Shown here one piece after another: positions 1 to 11,741 of a stretch of DNA of 20,009 nt. The notes below the pieces were generated by a model. That model saw nothing but the letters and a program-made list of their open reading frames with translations. It had not been told where the DNA came from and ran no database searches. Position 1 is the stretch's first letter; every line of letters starts with the position of its first letter. Position numbers and translations under genes: made by a program. The DNA lies in the NCBI GenBank assembly GCA_043381765.1, contig JBHJMP010000502.1:1-20009 (forward strand), read 5' to 3'. This DNA comes from Collodictyon triciliatum (lineage: Eukaryota > CRuMs).

Positions 1-125
1 AAAAACAAAAAAACAAAAAAACAAAAAAACAAAAAAAACAAAAAAACAAAAAAACAAAAAAACAAAAAAAACAAAAAAACAAAAAACAAAAAACAAAAAA
101 AACAAAAAACAAAAAACAAAAAACA
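1..125. repeat. A-rich (A6-8 C)n simple repeat at the left edge
   Basis: The window opens inside a tract of runs of five to eight A separated by single C, ending near AAGGAAATAAATCG. It has no coding potential. It is not a recognisable telomere repeat because the run length varies and there is no G/T-rich partner. Its form resembles the (CAAA)n tail of the insertion in the LACS intron at 14450-14547, so it could be the tail of a retroposed element whose body lies to the left of the window; that is inference. Confidence 0.9.
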
Positions 126-189
126 AGGAAATAAATCGATGAAGTCGTATACCAGAATCTGTGAGTTTTCGAGGGAAAGGCCCATCGCT

Positions 190-230
190 TTTCTGCATTT
201 TTTTCTTTTATTCGATTCACAGTTTCTGCA
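190..230 (-). mobile_element. Micro-insertion copy A (GAATCGAATAAA family)
   Basis: TTTCTGCA at 190-197 is repeated at 223-230. Between them lies a T-run followed by TTTTATTCGATTCA, which on the minus strand reads GAATCGAATAAAAG then A's. The same core recurs at 763-817, 6197-6251 and 9643-9710. This is the weakest copy because its direct repeat is only 8 bases and one flank is T-rich. It lies just upstream of the first ALDH exon, so it would fall in that gene's promoter or 5' leader. Confidence 0.45.
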
Positions 231-243
231 GTAGAATTTAATT

Positions 244-3200
244 ATGTTGAGTTCTAAGCCATACTGTTTAGTGCACCCAGAAAGAGTTATGTCAAGAACC
301 TCCACGGTGATTAGAAGCACGCATTTGTTTGTTGCAGGCTGTTGGAAACCGTCTGGTCGCTCCATTCCGTTGATATGCCCTACTACTGAGCAAGTTTTGA
401 CACACGTCAGTGATTCATATTCGCTTCGCGTTTTTGTTAATATTCACTCTTCTTTCTCATTCTAATTCTAAGGATTCGGACTGAATGATCATGTAAAAAT
501 ATCGTCAATGTTTGCTTCAGACAAAAAGAAATGCATGGGATAATGTGCTGGGAGTTAGAAAGATAACTGACATATGAATTATCGCCCATAATCACCATCG
601 TCTGGATCAAAGGTTGATATCGGAGGTCCTCAAGATATTGATGAGGCAGTCAGAATAGCAAGGAAAACTTTTGATGTATGTTTCATATGCGTATTATAGA
701 AGAATTACTAGTTCAATGTTGCGTAAATATGAGCATGTTAAATGGAGCACTGCGCACGACTTAAAGACACAAAAGGATTCTATTTTTCCTTTATTCGATC
801 CAAAGACGCAAAAGAATATCTTAATCTCATCAGATTTTGCTGGAGGTAGGACGAATGGGGACTTAATTCAGACTCTAGAAATCGCGCTAGCATCTTACGA
901 AAAATAGGCGATTTAATTCGACGTGATCATGTTTACCTAATAAAATATATAACCGATATGCAACATAATCAATTAAATGTGCAATATTTCGATCTTTTAA
1001 AAAGGACCTTACTTAAGGGGCTTCCTTCACATCTTGAACAGGAAAGACTCGCAATTCTGGAGCACAAGAATGTCGGAAAGCCCATGAATGAGGCCTTGTT
1101 TGATGTGAGCGAGTCGGCTTCATATTTCGACTATTATGCTGGGTTGGCAGAAAAAATTACAGAAAACGAGGAGTTGGATATTCCTGATAGTAATTTCCGA
1201 ACAAGTGTCGTATGCGAGCCTGTTGGGGTGGTATGAGAATATTGAAGGACAGTTTTCATACGCTACTTAATGCTAATTGACCTTTTTTTTTTTAAAAAAA
1301 AAGGTAGCTGCAATCACTCCTTGGAACTATCCGCTCTTAATGGTATTTAATTCTAGACCGTCTTTTATCAAATTAACACCGCAACAGATATTCTTTGGAT
1401 TTTTTATCTGATATCTATGTTTAAATTACAAAAAAAGGCTTCCCAAAAAGTCGCCGCTGCTGTTGCTGCGGGTTGTACAGTTGTATTGAAGCCATCTGAG
1501 ATTACACCCTTAACAAGTTTGGAGCTCGGAGGTTTATGCAAAGAAGCGGGATTGCCTGACGGAGTCCTCAATGTTGTACCGGGTTATTGCCATTTCGTGA
1601 TTGGCATTCGCCTCCATGACTTTATTTTGAAAATTCTTCTAAAAAAATGGACGGTTTCTCATGTATTCTAGGAATGTCTGACGCAGGCGCGGCGCTTGTT
1701 TCTAATCCAGGGGTAGACAAAATATCCTTCACAGGGAGCGAAAAAACAGGATCTTGGATTATGAACGAAGCATCGAAAAGAATATGGTTGCTATAAATAT
1801 GATTATATACTTCCAAGTATAAAATATGAAACACTTTTTTAAAAGAAAATTAGAATATGCAAGATTTCAAACATTAACTGAATCTTTTTCTTTGATTTTC
1901 GTCTTATTTTTCATGATTGCTAAACCATGTGCCCAAATTTACCTCTTGATTTGTATGGTACACTCAATAGCAAGATTTCCCTCGAACTGGGAGGCAAGTC
2001 CCCTATGATTATCTTCCCCGACGCCAACCTTCAAAAAGTTACAGATTGGATGATGATGGGCTTTGTCTATAACGCAGGTCACCTTTTGAATATCATTTTT
2101 AAAATTATTTTGTAGACTTTTTTTTTTATTACTGCGAGGGGTGATTATTATAATTACACCGATGAAAACAATTATTTATACAAACAAATCAAAAAATAAT
2201 GGTTGAATATTGCACAGGTCAGATTTGTAGTTCCACATCTAGAGTCTTAATCCACAGCGACGTATACGAAGAGGTTTGTATCCCGCGCAAACTCTTTGTA
2301 TACATTTTTCAAGAGAAAATTAAATGCTGTGCTTGCTGCTCATTACTTTTTGCTATTATTTCAGGTCATTAATAATCTCGTCAAAAAGCTGAAGGACCTT
2401 CATGTTGGTCCAGTTCCTGATGGTTTCAATAGCGCCTCCATGGGCCCGCTCGTGAGCCGTAATCAATATGACAGAGTGCGTGATTTTAAAATAAGCAGGC
2501 ATATACTTTCTCATCCACAGATATGCGATATGCATTTTCCTATGAACATTTATGTTCTTTGTTGCCTGTTAAATTGCATAAACTAGATTCCACATAGCTT
2601 TTCTTTGGAAAGTAAATTCTCTTCTCTTCAACTGTCATCTAGGTTATGCAATTCATATATCGAGCACGTGAAGAAGGAATTCCGATGGTGTGTGGCGGTG
2701 ACCGTCCTGTGGGTGTGGACAATGGTTACTTTGTCAATCCTACTGTTTTTAGGGACGTCCCTTTGGACGCCGAAATATGGAAGGAGGAAGTAAATAAAAA
2801 AAAAAGGGTTATTTTTGTCGCTTTCCCTGCTGGGCTGAGACCTACCTTATTTAGTTTACTTTTCTTGTTATTATCTTTTGCCTTGTGTGTGTTTTTTGGG
2901 GGACAGCAGGCAGATATTTATGGCGGTTGGCATTCTTCAGCCTTCTACATATTCCTTATTTTCTATTCGTGCCATCAACTTATAAATCGATAACATTCTC
3001 CAGGTATTTGGCCCTGTTTTGTCTGTTCGTTCGTTTACTGCAGAGTCTGAAGCCATCGAGATTGCCAACCAATCGCGTTTCGGCCTCGCAGCATCATTAA
3101 TGACAGAGAACGTGTATATTCATCCTTCTAACTACTATCTCTAGTTGTCATCCTTCTTCCTTGTTTTCATATTCGCTACCCATCTATGAGATTCTCACAA

Positions 3201-3627
3201 AGGGCACTCCTTCACCTTCTTTGTTCCGTCTCTGCTCATAATTAAACGGGTGAGCCAATGGGTTTCGTTCGCCGCAGGCCATTCAAAATGACCTACACGC
3301 CTCAGGTCTAACGCACAGAAGATAGCCGGAAAGATTCGCTCAGGCGTTGTCTGGGTCAATTGCTCCCAGCCGGCCTTTGTTCAGGCGCCCTGGGGCGGGC
3401 GTAAAGCGTCCGGGTTCGGGAGGGAGTTGGGACGCTGGGGACTGGAGGAGTTTCAGGAGATAAAGCAGGTTTGCCTTGAACTGAGCACCCAATAACCGTG
3501 TCTTTCATATTCTCTTTTGTGATGTTATGAAAGAAAAACACGTTGTGGGTTTGTGAATTGCATCTTCTTTTGATAGGTGACCAGTTGCAAGTCCCACTTT
3601 GGTTATGGCTGGTATGACAAGAAATAA
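244..3627 (+). CDS. Aldehyde dehydrogenase, ALDH10 (betaine/aminoaldehyde dehydrogenase) type, about 14 exons
   Basis: NAD-dependent oxidation of an aldehyde, by family betaine aldehyde or an aminoaldehyde. Proposed exons: 244-405, 613-675, 891-922, 1005-1230, 1304-1342, 1438-1582, 1672-1786, 1971-2077, 2218-2273, 2365-2475, 2643-2789, 3004-3113, 3306-3468, 3577-3627. Phases agree throughout and give about 508 residues, normal for the family (~500). Visible motifs: [39 protein letters not shown] with the general-base Glu (about 266), NAGQICSS with the catalytic Cys (about 300; Glu-Cys spacing of 34 fits the family), EIWKEEVFGPV, and WVNCSQPAF then [16 protein letters not shown]. The NCSQP and WGG blocks are what point to ALDH10 rather than ALDH9. 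The end is GYGWYDKK, with no SKL-type peroxisomal signal, unlike many plant relatives. Exon 1 (ATG at 244, alternative at 289) and the 32-base exon 3 are least certain; the intron before exon 3 carries micro-insertion copy B. Confidence 0.92.
763..817 (-). mobile_element. Micro-insertion copy B (GAATCGAATAAA family)
   Basis: AAAGACACAAAAGGAT (763-778) and AAAGACGCAAAAGAAT (802-817) match at 14 of 16 positions. The 23 bases between them contain TTTTTCCTTTATTCGATC, on the minus strand GATCGAATAAAGGAAAAA. In the proposed ALDH gene model this lies in the second intron, in antisense to the gene. The direct repeats look like a diverged target-site duplication. Confidence 0.55.
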
Positions 3628-4264
3628 AATTCATGAAAAGCGATGCAGTGTGACAAGTTTGTTTTTCAAAGGAGTAGAATGAATGTAACATCTTTGCTCG
3701 GATGGTGGATTTCGAAGCATACTGCTCACGCGAGCACTGTGATTTTTGTTTTGTTTTGTTTTGTTTCGTTTTGTTTCGTTTATCTTCTGGTTAGAAACGA
3801 AAAAAAAAAGTCAATTAAAAGAGTCGCAAACAAAATGGAACAGAAATTGGAGTATAATAATGGTCGGGAGGTTTGTAGTATTGCCGGGGAGTTGCTCGAG
3901 TATTAAAGAATTGATAACATGGGACAACTCTAACGGGAGGAAAGCAGGATAATAAATCACAAACAGCTCTTTGGAAATGACAAGCGCTTTCGTTGTCTGT
4001 CTTCGAAAACGTTACAATCATCTTAAAGGATTTCCATTTCCGAGGATGGACTGCAGCTAAAATCGCACAAGACGATGCTAATCCATCCAATATGCTAGTC
4101 AGAGACTATGAAAGAACATGTCCCGGAACAACCAGTAATTATTTTCTGTGTTGAAAAAACGATGCCAATAAATTTTATCAATCAAACAAGAAAACCGCAT
4201 CATACTATATGTGCTTTGTGGCGATAAGAGCCCTTTGGTTGTTAGATATATGCGTTACCTCAAA
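3628..4264. other. Intergenic region between the convergent ALDH and CK1 genes
   Basis: Holds both 3' flanks. GAAATAAAATTC overlaps the ALDH stop codon and could act as a poly(A) signal; further AATAAA copies occur near 3951 and 4169. A (TTTTG)n tract lies at 3743-3781. One open stretch on the plus strand, about 3985-4154, follows a possible acceptor (ACAAG) and reads through ILKDFHFRGWTAAKIAQDD to a TGA; I do not recognise it and cannot link it to upstream exons. No RNA gene was seen. Confidence 0.6.
3743..3781. repeat. (TTTTG)n microsatellite with TTTCG variants
   Basis: About seven tandem TTTTG-type units, two of them changed to TTTCG, lie downstream of the ALDH stop codon. No flanking direct repeat was found. 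Confidence 0.85.
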
Positions 4265-6052
4265 TCAATTACTGCCTTCGGCCTTCCCAGCTTCTTCTGC
4301 GTTTTGTTCCTGGGGCTTTACAGGTACTGCCTGTTCATCAGGACTTGAAGCAGCTTCGCCAGCCTTTGGCTGTAAAACAGGATGGTTCAGTGGAGATACA
4401 CAATAGAGCATTAGGCAAACAAAAACTTCATGTTGCTAATTTCTTTCCAGATTGTGTGTTTTGGTTCTTTTTTTTTTTTAATCCATACTTGTGACCGAAG
4501 GAAAATCCAGTCGTAGTAGAAATCATATGAGTACATTTCCTTCGTCATGCAATCACGAAAAAGTTTCCGTATGTACGAGTAGTCAGGTTTGTCTTCGAAT
4601 CGGAGGGACCTGCAGTAAGTTAGGAAGGTCGCAAACACATCTAAAAATGAAAAAATAGTCAAAAAAAAAAAACGAACAAATGAAAATATGTTTTGATTAA
4701 CATGAAGAGAACAAAGTTGGCTTGGAAGAGGATGCACTGTCTGCAGATAAATGCTGGGGCAACCGATCAAGAAATCTGAGCATAGTTACCTGGAATTCCT
4801 TTGCACAGAACATCCACTGGCGTTGACATCTTAACCTGACCGATTTTTTCGTATTTCTGCTGCTTTGTTCCAACGTTGAGACCTTGCCATGGGAGAACTC
4901 CTTTCATGAAGTAGACAAGAACATATCCAATAGCCTCAAGGTCGTCTCTCCGACTTTGTTCTAGAAATTAAGAGCATGAAAAGAAGCAAAGAAAAATACA
5001 CGACTCACAACACTGATCATACATAATTGAACCTAGTGCATTTCAACTTACCACAGCCCATGTGTGCATTTACGGATGCGTACCGGGCTGTTCCTGTCAA
5101 ACTTTTGTTATCCTTGTAAGGAATGTGTTGGTGCGTATGTGGGTCACGATACTTTTTGGCCAAGCCCAGGTCGATCATATAGACAATGTGGCTTCGTTTG
5201 TTGGTCCCCATGAGAAAGTTGTCTGGCTTGATGTCTCGGTGAATGAAGCATTTGGAGTGCAGATATTCGACTCGTATTAACTAGGAGATATTAAATATTA
5301 TCATACAAGATAGAGGGATAAATATATGATTCAAGGAAATACATAATTGTATTCTGGAATTAATTCTTAGCATTGAAGAGAAATGAATAAATAGATTGCA
5401 ATGCTGATTATTATATTACCAGCTGTTCGGCTAGCATTAATACAGTTTTCAAAGAGAAACGTCTCCCACAATTGTTGAAAAGGTCTTCCAGACTGGGACC
5501 AAGAAGATCCATCACCAGAAAGTTGTGCTCTGATTCAGTTCCATAAAACTTTACATACGGTATTCCAGCTGTATATTTGAATAATTTATGTGATTGAGGA
5601 CACATGACTGCATAATCATACATCCATACACGATAAGGCGAGCTCTTTGACAAATAGTTTTCTTTGCAGAGACAATTTTAATTCATTCTTCAAAAAAAAA
5701 AGAAAAAAAAAGAGAAAACTGATTATAGTTTACTTTAAGCGACTTACTTCCTCCGCTCAGTATTCGATATAGGCGATATTCGTATTCAAGCTGTGGAAAG
5801 CGAGTGTTTGATGCCTCAGCCTTGATGGCAACCTCCTCATTGGCTTCGCTCGATATCGCTGAGATAGAGATAGAAATATATGCAAAAATTAGCAGATATA
5901 CATACATACAAAAAGTAAAAATAATAATAGTGTTTGCGGATATGCATGATAGATTTATCAAGTACAATACCTAAGTAAATATCACCGAATGCACCGCTTC
6001 CTATCTTCTTGATTATTTTGAATCTGTTGGCAACCTTGTAGTCGACAAGTGT
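4265..6052 (-). CDS. Casein kinase 1 family Ser/Thr protein kinase
   Basis: Transfers phosphate from ATP to Ser/Thr, usually at acidic or primed sites. Exons in transcript order: 6052-5971, 5858-5748, 5568-5420, 5280-5052, 4960-4790, 4640-4489, 4369-4265; phases agree and give 332 residues after the unresolved start. Visible: glycine loop [17 protein letters not shown] with the ATP-binding Lys, [24 protein letters not shown] catalytic loop, [22 protein letters not shown] followed by [10 protein letters not shown] (the CK1 signature that replaces APE), LPWQGL, and [17 protein letters not shown]. The metal-binding motif is DLG (5164-5172) instead of DFG. A short Ala/Glu/Gln-rich tail ([17 protein letters not shown]...) ends the protein in the last exon. 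No in-frame ATG lies directly upstream: the frame hits a stop first, so a 5' exon must exist (candidate at 6431-6463). Substrate and subfamily cannot be told from this. Confidence 0.93.
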
Positions 6053-6196
6053 CTCTGAAGGTATTCCGTCAGGCCGGTGCAACGAGGCGAGAGAAATACA
6101 TCAAAGTGACCATAAGAAGAAGGGAAAGTGGGAGGGGGATAAAATGATTGCAAAGATTGAAAGAAAGAAGAAAAAAAAGGTGATTATGTAAGTTAA

Positions 6197-6251
6197 GCAA
6201 TAATTCATACACTTTGAATCGAATAAAGGGGAAAAAAGCAATAATTCACAC
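6197..6251 (+). mobile_element. Micro-insertion copy C (GAATCGAATAAA family)
   Basis: GCAATAATTCATAC (6197-6210) and GCAATAATTCACAC (6238-6251) match at 13 of 14 positions. Between them are 27 bases: AC, CTTTGAATCGAATAAAGG and GG, then AAAAAA. This is the clearest example of the pattern direct repeat, short unique body with AATAAA, A-run, direct repeat. It lies upstream of the conserved CK1 exons, inside the proposed first CK1 intron. Confidence 0.65.
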
Positions 6252-6430
6252 AAACAAAGAGAGGAAAAATACTCTGACCGAGACTAGACTTCGAACATAG
6301 ACTTGACAAGATTATCTCCACACAGGCCAATGTTTGCCCAGCAAGGCAGGAATAAAACAACGAGAAAAGAAAGAGCGGATAGTAGAAGTAATAGTATAGA
6401 GAAGGAGTTGGAAACAAGTGCGAGAATTAC

Positions 6431-6463
6431 TCGATCGATGTGATCCCTTCTCTGAAGCTGCAT
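6431..6463 (-). other. Candidate first coding exon of the CK1 gene
   Basis: Minus-strand ATG at 6463 opens MQLQRRDHIDR, followed by GTAATT as donor at 6430-6425. Joining it to an acceptor ending CAGAG before 6052 keeps the phase and gives MQLQRRDHIDR then [13 protein letters not shown], a length and style normal for a CK1 N-terminus. The implied intron of 378 bases is long for this window. A rival join uses the same donor read in another frame with the acceptor TTCAG, but that frame has no ATG. cDNA would decide. Confidence 0.35.
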
Positions 6464-7247
6464 CTTCGCCGCCACGTGAGTTTTTCGGAGAAGCCGGAGG
6501 CCGACTCGCGCGGAACGCAAGACACCCGATTGACGAGGCTTTCTTATTTGCCGGGGCCTTTGCCCCTTGCGAGGATGCTGCAGAACCCAATTTCGTGCTT
6601 GGTGGGGGGATTGGTTGCAGGCTGCGAGTGGGCGGTCTCACAGACAACGGCCTATGCGTCGAAGGCAAATAGAGCGGGTTGTCTTAGAAGCGCTGCGGGA
6701 GAAGCCATATGTGCATTTACAGAGTCCCTGTTACGCAGCAAACACGGCTTCTGGCTTGAAGCTTGCTGCTCCGGCTCTCGGGAATAGGGCACATACACAA
6801 AAATCACATGCTTCAGGCGGCATTTTGGCGACAAGTTTGTGGCATGTGTGTGTCTGGCGCTCTTCGCAACCAGAAGGTCGCGATCTTTTTCTTTTTCTTT
6901 CTTTTTCTTCGTGCCTCTCCTACTCCGTCCCTGAATCATTGATTGATCAGTGGTGATTGTTGGCGTCCGAAGACCAGCCATAAACAGAATAGGATAAAAG
7001 CGGTTACAACGTCCAGATTTGGGTGTCTAAAACGGTTGCGGTTTGGTTTACGGCAGTCCATTATTGGACCTTTTTCTTTAAGTGGAAAAGGGAGCAGTGT
7101 GTATGTGCACGACAATCACGCAGTAATTTATTTTTTATTCAACTCATCATTTTTTTTTTATTACGCTGGTTGTAAGATGAAAGGGGCATAGAGGGGTACG
7201 GAGAGATGCAAGACACCGTGTAGAGCTCCAGGTGCTGTGATTTGATT
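6464..7247. other. GC-rich region with no assignable gene
   Basis: 6420-6800 is clearly richer in GC than the flanks and has long open frames on both strands. The plus-strand frames use low-complexity Arg/Cys/Ala-rich translations; the minus strand has a Pro/Ser/Ala-rich frame over about 6431-6668 without an ATG and an ATG-started frame at 6981. None matches a family I recognise. 6985-7247 is AT-rich and appears non-coding. Confidence 0.5.
6652..6981 (-). CDS. Possible small basic protein, unrecognised
   Basis: A minus-strand frame with a true ATG (6981) runs 109 codons to a TAG. It starts MAGLRTPTITTDQSM, has a Lys/Glu-rich stretch KKKKEKEKDRD and ends QPALFAFDA. It lies downstream of the zinc-finger exon on the same strand. 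It could be an independent small gene, or 5' exons of the kinase gene: a donor in its last third (GTAACA) and an acceptor before the Pro/Ser-rich frame would be phase-compatible. No domain is visible and a chance frame in GC-rich DNA is quite possible. Confidence 0.25.
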   Translation of the reverse strand: MAGLRTPTITTDQSMIQGRSRRGTKKKKEKEKDRDLLVAKSARHTHATNLSPKCRLKHVIFVYVPYSREPEQQASSQKPCLLRNRDSVNAHMASPAALLRQPALFAFDA

Positions 7248-7579
7248 TCATTCAAGCTGAGTCTGCTCGTCTTTGTGCACTTTCTTGTAGCATTTGAAAG
7301 AGCAAAAGTACTGTGTTACGCCAAAAGTCACATCCTTGATGCAAGGACGACGAACGGCAGAGCAGACGTTGCATGAAACTTTTCCCTTCGCCGGCTTTGT
7401 CGATGATGACTTGTGGATGTGATGGGACTTCATCTGAATCTCTCCAAACAGGTTTCCCAGCGGGAAGCTATGGGCAGGCTGGACGCGAAGGTTATCGACG
7501 GCCATTCCTCTGGTGCTGGGGCTGTGGGGTTCTTGAGGGGGTTGACTTGTGTCTCTAGCTCGGTTGGTGGCGGAAAACA
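7248..7579 (-). CDS. Terminal exon of a small zinc-finger protein (TRASH/MYM- or HIT-like)
   Basis: The 3' exon encodes about 110 residues. A Pro/Ser-rich start (TSQPPQEPHSPSTRGM) is followed by a C-terminal metal-binding module: CNVC, 19 residues, then FCSFKC, then KKVHKDEQ. The spacing C-x2-C-x19-C-x3-C is that of TRASH/MYM-type treble-clef fingers; FCS..C...H also resembles HIT/MYND fingers, so the exact class is open. Role probably protein or nucleic-acid binding, by inference. The exon follows a good acceptor (ATTTTCAG) and starts in mid-codon, so 5' exons exist upstream; alternatively translation could start at the internal ATG at 7504 (MAVDNLRV). It stops 498 bases before the next CDS on this strand begins. 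Confidence 0.55.
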
Positions 7580-8076
7580 CTGAAAATCTGAATAGGTTCG
7601 GTTGTTTGGTTCTGGAGCTATCCTGGGACCTCGGGTGAGGTGGCGCGCTTTGGGTGTGGTGGTGTAGTGTCGGTGTTTCGGGGTATGTGTAAGGATATAC
7701 TGCTTCTGCTTGGTTTGTATGGGGGTTTCCTCATGCTCAGTCTGATGCGGCTGCGACTTCGGCTTTGGTGCTTTGGTGCTTTGGGCTCTGATGCTTTGGG
7801 CTCTGCGTTGTGGCTAGTGTCTGTATAATCTGGTTGCCTGCCACCATGCAGAAAAGCTGCGATGTCTGTGTGGGTGCATAAATACATAGGTGCATTGCTT
7901 CCGTATAAGGCTCACTCAAATCTTGTTCCAAGAATCAATCTTTATCCAATTTCGGAATTTTAGAGTATAGCCGGTAGAAAAGGGAAGAGTGGACTGTAAC
8001 AGATCTGGCAGCAGTATTTTTTTTTTTAGGGATATCTTTTCTGTTCTTCCATCGATTAAGGAACTCGTGGGTAAGT
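7580..8076 (-). other. Probable 5' exons or leader of the zinc-finger gene; ALG2 3' flank
   Basis: The minus strand is open in all frames for part of 7629-7890 and carries a short imperfect repeat of GCTTTGG/GCTTTGGGCTCTGATGC type (plus strand about 7757-7806). One frame starts with ATG at 7887 and is rich in Lys, Pro, Ser and Arg (EPKASEPKAPKHQSRSRSR), but it would join the zinc-finger exon in the wrong phase with the only nearby donor (GTCCCA at 7629). Another frame after CACTAG joins in phase but has no ATG. I cannot choose. 7950-8076 appears non-coding, with a T-run at 8017. Confidence 0.35.
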
Positions 8077-10879
<2,803 letters not shown>

Positions 10880-11244
10880 GCCTCTTTGGACTCGAGCCGG
10901 ACTACCGCAAAACAACGTGTCAACAACAGCAGAGTCAGCTGCTCAACGAAGGAAAAGAATGCGCAACTTCCCTCGAGGAATCTGAAGAGAGCACTTTGCA
11001 AAGCAGAACACCGAGAATCAAATCGGTGTGTTGATTCCCAACAAGCCAAACAGCCTTTATTCCTTCTCTCTCTCTTTTCTTTTCTTTTCACAGCGAACAA
11101 AGCAGTCAGGGCGGGGGATGGAAGAATCATGCTTGTTCAAAACAACGAAAAGAGAAAGGGAGGAGATGAAAGGGGGAAAGACTGGAGGAGCGCATTCCCC
11201 ATCACCGCACGTCGAAGCAGCTGGTTGGACACACCAACAACACT
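10880..11244. other. Intergenic region: ALG2 5' flank and LACS 3' flank
   Basis: Lies between the ALG2 start and the LACS stop, both minus-strand genes, so it should hold the LACS 3' end and the ALG2 promoter. The plus strand has CT-rich stretches (TCTCTCTCTTTTCTTTTC near 11068-11090). Open frames exist on both strands but none shows family similarity. No TATA box stands out. Confidence 0.6.
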
Positions 11245-11672
11245 TTACAGCTTGGAAGAGGGCGATGCCTTGATCTCTTCATAGAGACAGGCAATGACAT
11301 CGTGATAGACTTTGCGGCACGCTGGGCGAATAACCTTGAATGTGGGTGTGATAAGGCCACGCTCCACAGAGAAGGGCTCCGGCTCGAGGTGGATGGCCTG
11401 ATGAGAAGAGAAGAGCAGAGAAGAGCAGAGAAGAGAAGAGAAGAGCAGAGAAGAGAAGAGAAGAGAAAAGAGAAGAGAAGAGAAGAGAAGAGAAGAGAAG
11501 AGAAGAGAAGAGAAGAGAAGAGAAGAGAAGAGAAGAGAANNNNNNNNNNNNNNNNNNNNNNNNNNNNNNNNNNNNNNNNNNNNNNNNNNNNNNNNNNNNN
11601 NNNNNNNNNNNNNNNNNNNNNNNNNNNNNNNNNNNNNNNAAAAAAAAAAAAAAAAAGAATAAAAAAAAACAA

Positions 11673-11741
<69 letters not shown>

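Noticed and set aside
1-125. Telomere or telomere-like repeat at the left edge
   Set aside because: Runs of A of variable length with single C do not match any known telomere unit, and the window edge is arbitrary.
729-845. ALDH exon containing VKWSTAHD
   Set aside because: It would add about 39 residues where the family has room for about 11, and it contains micro-insertion copy B.
6700-6725. Similarity of CCATATGTGCATTTACAGAG to the CK1 exon coding SVNAHM (5058 region), suggesting a kinase fragment
   Set aside because: The match is about a dozen bases and neither flank shows any kinase similarity, so it is best taken as chance.
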